This document shows, in pieces, positions 46,029 through 56,987 of a stretch of 64,000 bases of DNA. The stretch is from Ureibacillus endophyticus (GTDB lineage: Bacteria > Bacillota > Bacilli > Bacillales_A > Planococcaceae), in NCBI RefSeq assembly GCF_003628435.1, contig NZ_RBZN01000018.1, positions 1-64,000 of the forward strand, written 5' to 3'. How positions within the stretch are numbered: position 1 is the stretch's first letter; every line of letters begins with the position of its first letter. The translations under genes were made by a program, and so were the position numbers. The notes beneath the pieces are model-generated. The model made no database searches. It was not told the DNA's origin and worked only from the letters and a program-made list of their open reading frames with translations.

Positions 46029-48617
46029 ATGGAGATGGATATGTCCGTCTATCTAGGTGCCTTTTTAGATGAAGTAGATGAACAGCTTCAAATCTTGGAA
46101 GAGGAAGTCCTAGTATTAGAGCAAGATGGTGAAAACCAAGAAACAATCCAAAAAATCTTCCGTGCTGCTCACACATTAAAAGGGTCTTCTGCTGCAATGG
46201 GAATGACTACGATGAAAGAGTTAACCCATAAAGTAGAAAATGTGTTTGATGCAATCCGAAATCAACAATTAAAAGTAAATACCCAAATTATTAATCTTAT
46301 TTTTGATTCAATCGATACAATCAAATTATTTAAAGAAGCGATTTTAGAAGGCACTGTTGATTCTGTAGATGTTTCCCAGCTGATTGAAAAGTTAGAAGCG
46401 TGTAAAAATAGTGCCACTGCGGGTGAGCCAACAGCAAAAACGGATGTGAAACAAGAAGAAAAGACATCATCCGATGAAATTATTTTCCCGGAAGTTATTT
46501 TTGATGAATACCAAAAGGATATGGTAGAAAAAGCATTTGAAATGAAGATGAACGTTATTGCGGTTTATGTCGCATTAAATCCAAATGCAATGTTGAAATC
46601 TGTCCGTGCCTTTTTAATTAATAATAATTTAAAAGAAATTGGGGAAATCCTTGCATCTTTCCCGTCAACAGAAGTGATTGAAGATGAAGAAAAGTTTGAA
46701 GGCAGTTTAGTATACATAGTTGTAACCGATTCCAAAAATCACGAAGTACTGTCCACAATTAATAGTATTTCAGATATTAAGAGTGTTCATTTAAGTGAAA
46801 TCAAGCCTGAAAACTTAGAGAGTTTTACAAAAGGGAAAAAGGTAGGCATTGTTGAGCAAAAGCCACCTCAAGCTCCACCACCTGCACCTAAAAAAGATGC
46901 AAAACTAAAAGTACAACAAACAGTACGGGTTGATGTAGAGCGTTTAGAATATTTACTTAATCTTGTAGGGGAATTAGTGATTAGTCAAACCCGCCTAAAA
47001 GATGTTGGAAATCGCTTATCAGAACGTTATCCAAATGAATCGATAATAGAAGACTTCCATGAAGTAGACAATCAGCTAGGACAAATTGTCAGCGAACTAC
47101 ATGAAGGAATGATGAAAACGAGAATGTTGCCGATTGAACAGTTGTTTAATCGTTTCCCTCGTATGGTTCGTGACCTTGCTCAAACAGCAGGGAAGGAAGT
47201 TAATTTTATTATTGAAGGTAAAGAAACCGAATTAGATCGCAACTTAATCGATGAGATTGGCGATCCAATCATTCATCTTTTACGAAATGCACTGGACCAT
47301 GGAATTGAATCCCCTGCAGAACGTGAGAAAAAAGGGAAGTCTCCACAAGGTACCGTGATTTTAAAAGCTGCTCATAAAGAAAATCATATCGTCATTACGA
47401 TTTCCGATGATGGTAATGGGATTGATACGGAAAAGCTAAAACAATCCGCTATCAAAAAACAACAGATTACACCGGCTGAAGCGGAACGAATGTCTGAAAA
47501 GGATATCCTATTCCTTATTTTTAAATCGGGCGTATCAACAGCAGCAAAGGTAACTGAAATCTCTGGTCGTGGTGTGGGAATGGATATTGTGCGTACCCAT
47601 ATCGAAAAGCTAAATGGGCTTATTGATATTGAAACAAAACAAGGTGAAGGAACAACATTCACCATTAAATTGCCGTTAACGTTGGCCATTATCCGTTCGT
47701 TGCTTGTGAAATTGGGTGATAAACAATTCGCCGTTCCACTTGTAAACGTCCAAGAGATTATAAGACTAGGAAAACATGAAATTAAAACAATTCAAAACCA
47801 AGAAGTAGGAATCGTTCGAGATCAAGTACTTCCATTAGTACGATTACATAAACGTTTTAATGCTTCAGAAGATCAAATCAATAAAAGCAAACGACTTTTA
47901 GTAGTAATTGTCGGATTAGCAGAAAAACGAATTGGACTTGTAATCGATCAAACCCTTGGAAATCAAGAGATCGTTATCAAACCCCTTGGCAAATATATGG
48001 GCTCACCAAAATATATTGCTGGTGCAACGATTATGGGCGATGGGAAAGTAGCTTTAATACTTGATGTTGCTTCGATTGTCCTTGAGGAAGGCGTAAAAGA
48101 TTCCATTCCGTACAATCAAAGTCTAGCTACGAATCAACATGAAAAAGTAATTGGTGTGACTTCATTCTATTTAGGTGAAGAAGAGTACGGCATTGAAATC
48201 GACAAAGTAAAAGATATCATTACGGTACCTTCGATTTCACCAATTATTAATTCGCCGTATTCCATTATTGGTATGAGTAATTTTAGAGGAAAGCTTATTT
48301 CAGTGATGGACTTACGAAAACGACTTGGGCTACCAATACAACCACTCACAAGAAAGTCGCGAATTATCATCGTCGAAATTAATAACGAGTTACTTGGATT
48401 ATTAGTTGACCGAGTAACACAAGTATTAAAGGTCGATGAGAACAAGATGGAAGAAGCACCAAATTACGAAAGTTTAGTTGAACAAGAATATATTCAAGGC
48501 ATGTACCATTTCGATGATCGCCTGATGATTCTATTAAATATCAATCGAATCATTGAAATTGATACGTTACTTCAATTAAATCAGAAAATCAATTCTGAAC
48601 AGGAGGCAGTAAGATGA
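46029..48617 (+). CDS. cheA: CheA histidine kinase with an extra C-terminal CheW domain
   Basis: An 862-residue hybrid, longer than the usual ~670. Order: HPt P1 (about 1-110) with His48 in [13 protein letters not shown]; a divergent P2 region (about 150-265); a Pro-rich linker; dimerisation P3 (about 290-360); HATPase P4 (about 370-550) with [12 protein letters not shown] and GRGVGMDIV; a regulatory CheW-like P5 (about 555-690); and a second CheW-like domain (about 700-855, from [20 protein letters not shown]). No receiver domain. Probably the kinase core of a dedicated array with the neighbouring CheW and receptor. AAAGGAGGG ribosome site; its stop overlaps the receptor start. Confidence 0.94.
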   Translation: MEMDMSVYLGAFLDEVDEQLQILEEEVLVLEQDGENQETIQKIFRAAHTLKGSSAAMGMTTMKELTHKVENVFDAIRNQQLKVNTQIINLIFDSIDTIKLFKEAILEGTVDSVDVSQLIEKLEACKNSATAGEPTAKTDVKQEEKTSSDEIIFPEVIFDEYQKDMVEKAFEMKMNVIAVYVALNPNAMLKSVRAFLINNNLKEIGEILASFPSTEVIEDEEKFEGSLVYIVVTDSKNHEVLSTINSISDIKSVHLSEIKPENLESFTKGKKVGIVEQKPPQAPPPAPKKDAKLKVQQTVRVDVERLEYLLNLVGELVISQTRLKDVGNRLSERYPNESIIEDFHEVDNQLGQIVSELHEGMMKTRMLPIEQLFNRFPRMVRDLAQTAGKEVNFIIEGKETELDRNLIDEIGDPIIHLLRNALDHGIESPAEREKKGKSPQGTVILKAAHKENHIVITISDDGNGIDTEKLKQSAIKKQQITPAEAERMSEKDILFLIFKSGVSTAAKVTEISGRGVGMDIVRTHIEKLNGLIDIETKQGEGTTFTIKLPLTLAIIRSLLVKLGDKQFAVPLVNVQEIIRLGKHEIKTIQNQEVGIVRDQVLPLVRLHKRFNASEDQINKSKRLLVVIVGLAEKRIGLVIDQTLGNQEIVIKPLGKYMGSPKYIAGATIMGDGKVALILDVASIVLEEGVKDSIPYNQSLATNQHEKVIGVTSFYLGEEEYGIEIDKVKDIITVPSISPIINSPYSIIGMSNFRGKLISVMDLRKRLGLPIQPLTRKSRIIIVEINNELLGLLVDRVTQVLKVDENKMEEAPNYESLVEQEYIQGMYHFDDRLMILLNINRIIEIDTLLQLNQKINSEQEAVR

Positions 48618-50203
48618 CTTGGCTCAATAATATAAAAATCTCCAATAAGTTAAAAATGTTAAGTGGTTTAACCATCGTTTTCCTATTAATTGTAGGCATA
48701 TTTGGCATGTTCTATATGGAAAAAATGTCTGACCAAACGACTGACATATATGAAAATGAATTACTACCAATCAAATGGTTGAATGATATTCGTGCACAAA
48801 GCCGTGCAAACGAAGCGCTTGTAAAAGAAATTATATTAACAAAAGATGAAATGGAAAGAGCTAACTTAATTAATCAAGTGAAGGAACGTGCTCAACATAT
48901 CCAAGAATATTTTGCGATGTACAAAGAAGTAAAGTTAACGGATTATGAAAAAGAACGTATTGGAACGATTGGCGATGCTATTACAGAAATCGGTACAAAA
49001 CGTGAACAGTTATACAAAATTGTAGAAACAGGGACAAGTGAAGATGCCTTTGCTTATTACAAAGCTAATTTAGAAACACCTCTTGCAACTTTAAATACAA
49101 CGTTACAAGATGTTGCAGAATATTTATCAGATCGTGCAGATGAAACATTAGAATTAACAATTAGCGAGAAAAATTTTGCAAGAACAGTGATGATTACTGT
49201 TATGGTGCTAGCTAGTATTATTTTCATCGTATTAAGTACAGTAATCTCGAAAGCAATTGTAAACCCACTAAAAGATGTAGTGGATGTGATGAAAGAAGCA
49301 GAAAAAGGCGACTTAACGGTTCGTGTGAACTATGAGTCGAATGATGAAATTGGAAAAATGGTCTCTTCATTTAACCAATTGACTGAAGCAACACGTACTG
49401 CAATGGAAAAAGTAATACACTCAGCGAATGAATTAGCAGCATGTTCTCAACAAATTTCTGCAAGTACAGAAGAAATTGCTTCTGGTAGCCAACAACAATC
49501 TCATGATGCGGGTGCTTCTGCTGCAATGATGAGAGAAATGACAAACGTTGTGGAAGATGTGGCACAAAATGCTGAACAGGCTGCAGAATTAGCAGAAAAT
49601 ACAATGACTGAAGCGAAACAAGGTGGCATCGTCATCAATGACGCAATCCAAGGTATGAGAGCAATTCGTGATAGCATTTATGAGTTATCGAATAAGTCTG
49701 AGCAAATTGGTGAAATTGTTGAAGTAATTGACGATATTGCAGAACAAACAAATTTACTTGCATTGAATGCTGCAATTGAAGCAGCACGAGCTGGAGAAGC
49801 TGGAAAAGGATTTGCGGTTGTAGCAGATGAAGTACGCAAATTAGCAGAACGTAGCTCGAAAGCAACAAAGGAAATTTCAGAGCTAGTTAATATTATTCAA
49901 GAAAATACAAAAGAATCTGTGCACACGGTTGAAGTGGGTAGTGAAAAAGCAGAAAAAGTCGAAAGTACATTTAATGATATCTTACAACTAGTAGGAGATT
50001 CTTCTGCTAAAGTGACAGAAATTGCAGCAGCTAATGAACAACAAACGGCTCAAGCAGAAGAAGTTCAACAAGCTGTAACGAGCATTGCCGCAGTAACTGA
50101 AGAAATTAGTGCTGGCCTTGAAGAAACAGCAGCAACAGCCGAAACACTAGCCGAAATGGCCGAAGCATTAAACCAACTAACAGCACAATTTAAAATTAAA
50201 TAA
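48614..50203 (+). CDS. Methyl-accepting chemotaxis protein (operon-linked)
   Basis: A 529-residue receptor. Membrane helices at about 12-34 and 190-212 flank a four-helix-bundle periplasmic-type sensor of ~150 residues. A HAMP domain follows (about 213-265), then the signalling coiled coil with tip [20 protein letters not shown] and [20 protein letters not shown] overlap with cheA indicates coupled translation, so this receptor is probably the dedicated input. Gln/Glu pairs flanking the tip could be methylation sites, but no cheR or cheB lies nearby. Confidence 0.95.
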   Translation: MTWLNNIKISNKLKMLSGLTIVFLLIVGIFGMFYMEKMSDQTTDIYENELLPIKWLNDIRAQSRANEALVKEIILTKDEMERANLINQVKERAQHIQEYFAMYKEVKLTDYEKERIGTIGDAITEIGTKREQLYKIVETGTSEDAFAYYKANLETPLATLNTTLQDVAEYLSDRADETLELTISEKNFARTVMITVMVLASIIFIVLSTVISKAIVNPLKDVVDVMKEAEKGDLTVRVNYESNDEIGKMVSSFNQLTEATRTAMEKVIHSANELAACSQQISASTEEIASGSQQQSHDAGASAAMMREMTNVVEDVAQNAEQAAELAENTMTEAKQGGIVINDAIQGMRAIRDSIYELSNKSEQIGEIVEVIDDIAEQTNLLALNAAIEAARAGEAGKGFAVVADEVRKLAERSSKATKEISELVNIIQENTKESVHTVEVGSEKAEKVESTFNDILQLVGDSSAKVTEIAAANEQQTAQAEEVQQAVTSIAAVTEEISAGLEETAATAETLAEMAEALNQLTAQFKIK

Positions 50204-50212
50204 TTTTTGATA

Positions 50213-50460
50213 GAGATTGGGACAAAATGGTTCTTCAAATTTATTTAGAATATTAGTGTTGAAAATTTGCTATTTAGAAAAAAAGTTGATTGGAATGTAG
50301 TGTGGCAGACTCCTGCGGGAATGGCATGAGCCGAAAATCCATTTTTGCCGGCCATAGTCGGCAAAAATTAGTTGAGGCCATGCCCGCGGAAAGCGTCCAC
50401 ACGGAATGGAAATCAACTTTCACTACATCGAAAAATCAACACTTTTTTGTCCCAGCCTCT
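50213..50460. repeat. Nested palindromic repeat inside the chemosensory operon
   Basis: Outer arms GAGATTGGGACAAAA (from 50213) and TTTTTTGTCCCAGCCTC (to about 50459) pair. Inside, AGTTGATT.GGAATG at 50285 pairs with the right arm ending AAATCAACT. CTCCTGCGGGAATGGCAT pairs imperfectly with ATGCCCGCGGAAAG. The apex TTTTTGCCG / CGGCAAAAA is a further hairpin. This type of long palindrome is widespread in Bacillaceae. It separates the receptor gene from the STAS gene; an ORF starting at 50290 merely reads through it. Confidence 0.85.
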
Positions 50461-50484
50461 TATTACAATAAAGGAGGTTTAGAA

Positions 50485-50829
50485 GTGTTAAAAACAGTAA
50501 ATAACGTCATTCAAGTACTTGAATGGAAGGAAAATATTACTTTAAAAAATATAGAATTGTTTCGTCAAGAAATGAACAATCTTTTAAACCAAGATTCTCA
50601 AAACCTAATTTTAAATTTAGCCGAAACAACCTACATTAACAGTGCGGGTTTAGGCATTATTGCCGAAAGCGTTGTACAAGCAAAACGCAATAACAAAGAA
50701 TTAGTCATTTCGAATATGGAAGACTCGATTAAAGAAATCTTTTCAATTGTGAAGTTTTCTAGCTTTATGAAATTATTCGAAATAGAAAAAGAAGCAATTG
50801 AATATTTCCAGGCGATTGATCATGACTAA
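50485..50829 (+). CDS. STAS-domain anti-sigma-factor-antagonist-like protein
   Basis: A 114-residue single STAS domain. The phosphorylatable serine is Ser53 in TYINSAGLGII, the same setting as in SpoIIAA and RsbV. In partner switching the unphosphorylated form captures an RsbW-like kinase. The GTG has AAAGGAGGT upstream; the long N-terminal extension in frame is repeat DNA and was discarded. Its end overlaps the PP2C phosphatase gene by 8 bases, so the two are coupled. Probable substrate of that phosphatase. Confidence 0.9.
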   Translation: MLKTVNNVIQVLEWKENITLKNIELFRQEMNNLLNQDSQNLILNLAETTYINSAGLGIIAESVVQAKRNNKELVISNMEDSIKEIFSIVKFSSFMKLFEIEKEAIEYFQAIDHD

Positions 50830-52003
50830 AGAACTTGATGATATTATTATCGAACATCAATTTTTTTCATCTGATGAAGCAGAACGAAATATAGAAGGCC
50901 GACTTCTTGTAGCAGACCGCCTTTTTCAAAATATGTTAGAAGGCGTGTTTATTACTGATACAAAGGGAATTATTCGCTTTATTAACCCTGCATTTTCCAT
51001 GATTACAGGTTTTGGTGAAGAAGTGATTGGAAAAACACCAGGCATTTTCCAATCTGGCAAACATGATGAGGCCTTTTACCGAAATATGTGGGAATCCATC
51101 GAGCAAAATGGGAAATGGATGGGTGAAATTTGGAATATAAAAGAAGATGGGGAGCTGTTTCTCCAACAGACTACCATTACAAAAATAAATGATGATCACG
51201 GACAACCCCTTTATTATGCTGCTGTTATTACGGACATTACAGCACGAAAAAAAGCGGAACAACGATTAAAAGATGATTTATTATTAGCGAAAGAAGTGCA
51301 AAAAAGCGCACTTTCTCATCCGATTCAAAACGATTCCTTTCATATAGAGGGAATTTATCTCCCATCAGATATTTTAGGTGGCGATACATATGCTTGGTAT
51401 CAAATCGATTCCCATCGTTATGGCGTGATTATGCTGGATGTTATGGGACATGGTGTAGCATCAGCCCTTGTTTGTATGAGTGTGCGTTCGTTATTGCGCG
51501 GAATCGTAAATAAATGTGTAGAGCCTGAAATTGTTTTAAAAGAATTAAACAAACATGTCTATACTTTATTTCAAGATAAAGAATCGTTACAAATGAAAAA
51601 TTATTATCTAACATGTGTCTATGCAATGATCGATACTAATACGCATACGATTCAATTTGCTTCAGCTGGTCATCCGCCTGCCTTACTTCTATGTGCTAAC
51701 GGTTCTATTAGAGAGCTTGCTGATGGTACGGTTCCTTTAGGGATGTTAGCAGAAATAGAAGTTGAAACAGGGTTTTATACATATGAAAATGAGCAAACAT
51801 GGATGGTTTTTTATACAGATGGACTCATCGAAAGTGAAGAAAATCAAATTCGAAAAAATATTGATAAATTAAAAGGCAATTTGTTAAAGCATCGAACAAA
51901 TGACTTGAGTAAAATGTTGTCCCTTGTCATTGAGCAACAATGTAAGGATCTTAATACTCCTGCATTTTATGATGATGTTACGATGTTAATCGCAAAGTTG
52001 TAG
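50822..52003 (+). CDS. PAS-SpoIIE (PP2C) serine phosphatase
   Basis: A 393-residue protein. A short N-terminal helix region (1-35) leads to a PAS domain with PAC (about 36-160: GVFITDTKGIIRFINPAFSM to YYAAVITDITARKKAE), a linker helix of the signalling type, and a SpoIIE/RsbU phosphatase domain (about 175-393). Metal-binding segments are ILGGDTYAW, VIMLDVMGHG and FYTDGL/FYDDVTML. It would dephosphorylate the STAS partner. There is no receiver domain to take phosphate from CheA, so how the two connect is open. Confidence 0.92.
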   Translation: MTKELDDIIIEHQFFSSDEAERNIEGRLLVADRLFQNMLEGVFITDTKGIIRFINPAFSMITGFGEEVIGKTPGIFQSGKHDEAFYRNMWESIEQNGKWMGEIWNIKEDGELFLQQTTITKINDDHGQPLYYAAVITDITARKKAEQRLKDDLLLAKEVQKSALSHPIQNDSFHIEGIYLPSDILGGDTYAWYQIDSHRYGVIMLDVMGHGVASALVCMSVRSLLRGIVNKCVEPEIVLKELNKHVYTLFQDKESLQMKNYYLTCVYAMIDTNTHTIQFASAGHPPALLLCANGSIRELADGTVPLGMLAEIEVETGFYTYENEQTWMVFYTDGLIESEENQIRKNIDKLKGNLLKHRTNDLSKMLSLVIEQQCKDLNTPAFYDDVTMLIAKL

Positions 52004-52053
52004 AGTCTATAAAAGCTGTTCAAAACAACTCTAGTATAAACAAAGGAGCGAAA

Positions 52054-52467
52054 ATGAATTTAGAAACGGGTAATGTAAATTCAATGGAAATCGTATCAGA
52101 ACATGATGTTTTAAAAGCGATGGATTATACAAGCGATTTGGCACAACAGTTAGGCTACTTAGAAAAAGAACAGCTATTTCTTTGTCTTGTGACGGAAGAA
52201 ACATTAGTGAATGCCCTAGAATATGGAGAAGGTAATTCGATAGAAATTTTGTGGAATACATCTGAGGAAGAATTAGAAATCTGTATTAAACAAAAGGGTA
52301 AGCTGTTTCATTTTGAAAAAAGTGACAAGTTGAATTATGGGTCACGGGGCCGCGGTATGCAATTAATCCTCAATATAATGGACGATGTTTGGCTTGAAGA
52401 AGTGGGAGAAATGATTATTTTGCATATGAAAAAAGTTTTGAATCATAATGGAATGAAAGTTAGTTAA
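52054..52467 (+). CDS. RsbW/SpoIIAB-like serine kinase (HATPase)
   Basis: A 137-residue GHKL ATPase of the anti-sigma-factor type. N-box VTEETLVNALEYGEG (about 46-60) and G-box SRGRGMQLILNIMDDV (about 97-112). Such proteins phosphorylate the STAS partner and hold a target, classically a sigma factor. No sigma factor is encoded here, so the output target is elsewhere or is not a sigma factor. AAAGGAGCG ribosome site. Last gene of the operon. Confidence 0.88.
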   Translation: MNLETGNVNSMEIVSEHDVLKAMDYTSDLAQQLGYLEKEQLFLCLVTEETLVNALEYGEGNSIEILWNTSEEELEICIKQKGKLFHFEKSDKLNYGSRGRGMQLILNIMDDVWLEEVGEMIILHMKKVLNHNGMKVS

Positions 52468-52478
52468 TATTTTCGATG

Positions 52479-52505
52479 CTGTCTATTTTATGGACAGTAT
52501 TTATT
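52479..52505 (+). terminator. Terminator of the chemosensory/partner-switch operon
   Basis: CTGTC / GACAG extended by flanking pairs, followed by ATTTATTATTTT; moderate. Confidence 0.6.
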
Positions 52506-52523
52506 ATTTTCTCACATAAGAAA

Positions 52524-52548
52524 AGGGGTGCCCAATTTTGGACACCCT
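52524..52548 (-). terminator. Terminator of the BCCT transporter gene
   Basis: Minus strand AGGGTGTCC / GGGCACCCT (one mismatch) around a short loop, then TTTTCTT. Confidence 0.75.
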
Positions 52549-54079
52549 AACTTTTCGTATTCTCCGCTTTTTTACGAGGTTTTGGTTTATGGTATAGCCC
52601 AAGCTCTTTTTTATCTTTTGCTAAAGAACGATAAAGGGATATCATCATTAAAATAATGATAAATGAAAATGGAAATGCTGCGATTATCAATGCATTTTGA
52701 AGTGCTTGTAATCCACCGCTAAATAATAGAACTAATGCTACTATTGATTGTGCGATACCCCAAGTGATTTTCACTGCATTTGGGGGAGTAAGTGAACCGT
52801 TCGTCGTTTGCATTCCTAGTACAAAGGTTGCTGAATCGGCTGAAGTAATAAAAAATGTACTAACAAGTGCAATTGCTACAATCGACAAAATAGTAGACCA
52901 AGGTAACTCGTTGAAAATAGCAAAAAGTACTTCTTCCGTTGCTAAACTAGAAATATCAGTAGGTACAGCTTTTTGAATTTCAATTGCGGATGTACCGAAT
53001 ACAGCAAACCATATAAAGCTGACCAATGTTGGAAGTAATAAAACACCTATAACAAACTCACGTATTGTTCGTCCTTTAGATACTCGCGCGATAAAGATTC
53101 CTACAAATGGCGCCCATGAAATCCACCATGCCCAATAAAATATTGTCCAACTATTAATCCATGAACGATGCTCGTCATTTAGTGGTGCAATCCGGAAGCT
53201 CATTTGAACGATATTTTGTATATAGCCACCAATAGAATCTGTGAACATATTTAAGATGAGAATTGTAGGTCCAACAATAAACATTAAAATTAGTAAAGCA
53301 ATAGCAAGAAACATATTTGCGTTACTTAAGATTTGGATCCCTTTTCCTAAACCAGATGCCGCAGAAATAATAAACAAAACCGTAACAATCGCTACAATGA
53401 TTAATTGAATTGTAAAATTGCTTGGTATGCCAAATAGAAATGACAATCCGCCATTAATTTGTGTTGCACCAAAACCTAGAGTAGTTGCTACACCGACAAC
53501 TGTTGCCACAACTGCTAATACATCCACAATGGTTCCAAGAATACCATCCATTGCTTTCTTTCCTAAAACAGGCTTCAATGTTGCGGAGATGAGGCCAGGT
53601 TCTCCCTTACGAAAATTAAAGTACGCTAATACTAATGCTACGATTGCATAAATTCCCCATGCATGAATGCCCCAGTGGAAAAATGTATAACGCATCGCCT
53701 CTTTATATGCTGCATCCGTACTTGGTTCAGCTAGAGGAGGATCTACGAAATGAGAGAGGGGTTCCGCAGCTCCCCAAAACACAAGACCAATTCCCATTCC
53801 AGCACTAAACAACATTGCAAACCAGGAAGCTCTTGAAAACTCGGGTTTTTCATCTTGTTTACCTAATCTGATTACGCCAACTGGGCTGAAAATAAGGAAA
53901 ATACAAAAGAGCGCAATGACGGTAACGAGTATTAAATAATACCAGCCAAATGATGAAGTTAAAAATTCTTGTATGTTTCCTGTTGTTTTTTCAAAACTCT
54001 CAGGTGCAGCAACCCCAAATATTGCTGCAATGAAAACAACTATAACTGAAATCCAAAAAACGTTTGAAATATTTTTCAT
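52547..54079 (-). CDS. BCCT-family betaine/choline/carnitine transporter
   Basis: A 510-residue, 12-helix transporter of the BCCT family. The Trp-rich signature is visible in [29 protein letters not shown], and the substrate-site glycine segment in [15 protein letters not shown]. It imports a quaternary-ammonium osmolyte, driven by Na+ or H+ (family knowledge). Lys/Arg-rich C-terminus. Minus-strand ATG with GGAAGGT upstream. In 54080-54377, between divergent genes, the sequence is very AT-rich and I found no promoter I could defend. Confidence 0.93.
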   Translation of the reverse strand: MKNISNVFWISVIVVFIAAIFGVAAPESFEKTTGNIQEFLTSSFGWYYLILVTVIALFCIFLIFSPVGVIRLGKQDEKPEFSRASWFAMLFSAGMGIGLVFWGAAEPLSHFVDPPLAEPSTDAAYKEAMRYTFFHWGIHAWGIYAIVALVLAYFNFRKGEPGLISATLKPVLGKKAMDGILGTIVDVLAVVATVVGVATTLGFGATQINGGLSFLFGIPSNFTIQLIIVAIVTVLFIISAASGLGKGIQILSNANMFLAIALLILMFIVGPTILILNMFTDSIGGYIQNIVQMSFRIAPLNDEHRSWINSWTIFYWAWWISWAPFVGIFIARVSKGRTIREFVIGVLLLPTLVSFIWFAVFGTSAIEIQKAVPTDISSLATEEVLFAIFNELPWSTILSIVAIALVSTFFITSADSATFVLGMQTTNGSLTPPNAVKITWGIAQSIVALVLLFSGGLQALQNALIIAAFPFSFIIILMMISLYRSLAKDKKELGLYHKPKPRKKAENTKS

Positions 54080-54377
54080 TATAAATACCTTCCTACCTAA
54101 TCAATCTAAAAAGAGAGCCTTGATTGTGAATTTCCATGATATTTTTTATATTTCCCCTTAGTGCATTTGTTTATAACATCCGAAATTTTAAAGGTAGTTT
54201 GTATTTAAAATAAAAATTAACTTAAACTTCATAAAAAGTAGTTTCAAAAATAGTATATTTTGCTAATTGCAACCATAGATTTGTTTATATTAATAATCCA
54301 TTTTAATAGGACACCAAAAGAGAATTCACTCTATTACACAAGGTCATTTGGATAGAACTATGGGGAGGATAGCAGTT

Positions 54378-56969
54378 ATGACAGAATATTACCAAGCGTC
54401 TGTAAAAGAGGTAATGAAAGAATTGGACGTTCCACAACACGGATTAACAGACTTTGAGGTACGATATAGGCAAAAGAGGTTTGGATATAACGAACTAAAA
54501 GAAGGTAAACCGAAAAGTGCTTTGCAAGTATTCCTTGAGCAGTTTCAAGATTTTTTGGTCATCATTTTAATCTTCGCAGCGATTATTTCTATGTTTTTAG
54601 GAGATTTTGAAAGTTCCAGTGTCATTATTGTGGTGATTGTGTTAAATGCAATACTTGGGACAATTCAACATATTAAAGCTGAGAAATCGCTAAATAGTTT
54701 AAAAGCAATGGCAGCTCCTATTTCTAAAGTGTTAAGGGATGGACAAGTTATTGAAATCCCATCAAGAGAAGTCATTGTTGGAGATATTTTGATTTTGGAA
54801 GCTGGAGATTATATTAGTGCAGATGGTCGGGTCATTGAAAGTTATAGTTTACAAGTAAACGAGAGTTCTTTAACAGGTGAATCCTTAGCAATCGATAAGA
54901 CAGCACAAAAAATCAATGAACCAGACGTATCACTTGGCGATAAGAAAAATATGGTGTTTTCCGGAAGTTTCGTCACAAATGGACGTGGACAAGCCATCGT
55001 GACAGCCATTGGAATGGATACGGAAATTGGTAAGATTGCTAGTTTACTAGATAGCGCGAAAGAAAAGAAAACACCACTGCAAGTAAGCCTTGACCAATTT
55101 GGGAAACGACTTGCACTTGGTATTATCATCATTTGTCTAATCATCTTTGGATTAGATATTTTGCGTGGTCGCGAGTTAATTGATTCATTTATGTTTGCCG
55201 TATCATTAGCGGTTGCAGCCATTCCTGAAGCATTAAGTTCGATTGTTACGATTGTACTTGCATTAGGAACACAAAACATGGCAAAACAAAATGCGATTAT
55301 CCGTAAATTACCTGCTGTCGAAAGTTTAGGTAGTGTTTCAATCATCTGCTCAGATAAGACAGGAACACTGACTCAAAATAAAATGACGGTTCAAAAGGTT
55401 TATACTGGACATCAATTTGTTGAGCATGATCAATTACAAATGACAAATATGCTTCATAAAAAATTAGTGGATATGGCTGTATTATGTAATGATTCCGTTA
55501 CTCAGGAAGACAAACAAATTGGAGACCCAACAGAATTAGCTTTAGTGAATTTGGGGCATGAATATCAGCTAAATGAACATATTGTACGAGGACTTCATCA
55601 GCGAGTAGGGGAAATTCCATTTGATTCAACTCGAAAATTAATGAGTACTGTGCATCGAATGGGTAATCATTACGTTATGATTACAAAAGGTGCATTAGAT
55701 GTTCTTCTTCCGCGCATTAAGCGGATTGAAACAGCTAATGGAGTATCTGTCTTTACGAAGCAACATTTTGAAAAGGTGAGACAAGCTAATACTGACCTTT
55801 CCAATGAGGGGTTAAGGGTACTAGCAATTGCATATAGGGTTGTCTCCTTACCTCAAATTCGAGTAGAAGACGAAAAAGATTATACGTTTGTAGGATTAAT
55901 TGCTATCATGGATCCACCTAGAGAAGAGTCAGCTCCAGCAGTGGCAGATTGTATTCAAGCTGGTATTAAGCCTATCATGATAACAGGTGACCATAAAATT
56001 ACAGCTGCGGCGATTGCAAAGAAGATTGGTATTTTAAAAGATCCATCTGAAGCAATTGAGGGTATTGAAATTGAAAAACTATCAGATAAAGAATTGCGAG
56101 ATAAAGTTGAACAATTTTCTGTTTATGCGCGGGTATCACCTGAACATAAAATTCGAATTGTGAAGGCGTGGCAAGATAAGGGACATGTGGTTGCCATGAC
56201 AGGAGATGGGGTTAATGATGCCCTTGCGTTAAAACAAGCAGATATCGGTGTCGCAATGGGCGTAACAGGAACAGAAGTTGCAAAAGATGCTTCATCGATG
56301 ATTTTAACGGACGATAATTTCTTAACGATTGTAAAAGCCATTTCAAACGGGCGAAGTATTTATGCCAATATAAAAAATGCAATTAAGTTTTTATTATCAG
56401 GAAATGCTGGTGCGATATTTGTTGTTCTGTATGCAACGCTATTAGCATTACCAGTTCCATTCCTTCCAGTACATTTGTTATTTATCAATTTATTAACGGA
56501 TAGCTTGCCTGCCATTGCCATTGGGTTGGAACCGCACAATAAGAAATTGATGAAGGAAAAGCCACGTAACATAAATGAACCGCTATTAAATAGAAAGTTC
56601 GCAACACAAGTAGGGTTAGAAGGTCTTGTCATTGGAGCAGTAACCATTATCGCATTTCAACTTGGATTATCAACTGGAGACACAGCAGTAGGTACTACAA
56701 TGGCATTTGCGACATTATGTTTATCCCGTTTGTTCCATGGATTCAATTGTCGCTCAGACCAATCACTATTTAAAATTGGCTTATTCTCAAATTTAACTGT
56801 GTGGATTGCATTTTTAGTTGGGTTTGTACTACTAAATTTAGTTCTTATCTTCGGATGGTTTGAAGTGGCAACATTAGAATCTACTCAAATCTTGACGATT
56901 TATGGATTGGCATTTGTTCCATTAATTATTATTCAAACTTATAAACTACTTTTTGCGAAAGAGAATTAG
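54378..56969 (+). CDS. P-type cation (Ca2+-type) ATPase
   Basis: An 863-residue P2-type ATPase. Actuator motif LTGES, helix-4 motif AAIPEAL with the ion-binding Glu, phosphorylation motif SDKTGTLTQNKM, the K-binding KGALD loop, the hinge GDGVNDALALK, and helix-6 NLLTDSLPAIAIG are all intact. The helix-4 and helix-6 residues fit Ca2+ (SERCA/PMR1-like) exporters such as YloB. The ATG with GGGGAGG 9 bases before it is chosen; a TTG at 54348 is poorer. DinB and MFS genes follow. Confidence 0.92.
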   Translation: MTEYYQASVKEVMKELDVPQHGLTDFEVRYRQKRFGYNELKEGKPKSALQVFLEQFQDFLVIILIFAAIISMFLGDFESSSVIIVVIVLNAILGTIQHIKAEKSLNSLKAMAAPISKVLRDGQVIEIPSREVIVGDILILEAGDYISADGRVIESYSLQVNESSLTGESLAIDKTAQKINEPDVSLGDKKNMVFSGSFVTNGRGQAIVTAIGMDTEIGKIASLLDSAKEKKTPLQVSLDQFGKRLALGIIIICLIIFGLDILRGRELIDSFMFAVSLAVAAIPEALSSIVTIVLALGTQNMAKQNAIIRKLPAVESLGSVSIICSDKTGTLTQNKMTVQKVYTGHQFVEHDQLQMTNMLHKKLVDMAVLCNDSVTQEDKQIGDPTELALVNLGHEYQLNEHIVRGLHQRVGEIPFDSTRKLMSTVHRMGNHYVMITKGALDVLLPRIKRIETANGVSVFTKQHFEKVRQANTDLSNEGLRVLAIAYRVVSLPQIRVEDEKDYTFVGLIAIMDPPREESAPAVADCIQAGIKPIMITGDHKITAAAIAKKIGILKDPSEAIEGIEIEKLSDKELRDKVEQFSVYARVSPEHKIRIVKAWQDKGHVVAMTGDGVNDALALKQADIGVAMGVTGTEVAKDASSMILTDDNFLTIVKAISNGRSIYANIKNAIKFLLSGNAGAIFVVLYATLLALPVPFLPVHLLFINLLTDSLPAIAIGLEPHNKKLMKEKPRNINEPLLNRKFATQVGLEGLVIGAVTIIAFQLGLSTGDTAVGTTMAFATLCLSRLFHGFNCRSDQSLFKIGLFSNLTVWIAFLVGFVLLNLVLIFGWFEVATLESTQILTIYGLAFVPLIIIQTYKLLFAKEN

Positions 56970-56987
56970 AATAAGGGGAAATGGTGT

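Noticed and set aside
50290-50484. N-terminal extension of the STAS protein
   Set aside because: This part is the palindromic repeat; the ribosome site AAAGGAGGT directly precedes the GTG at 50485, which gives a standard-length STAS domain.
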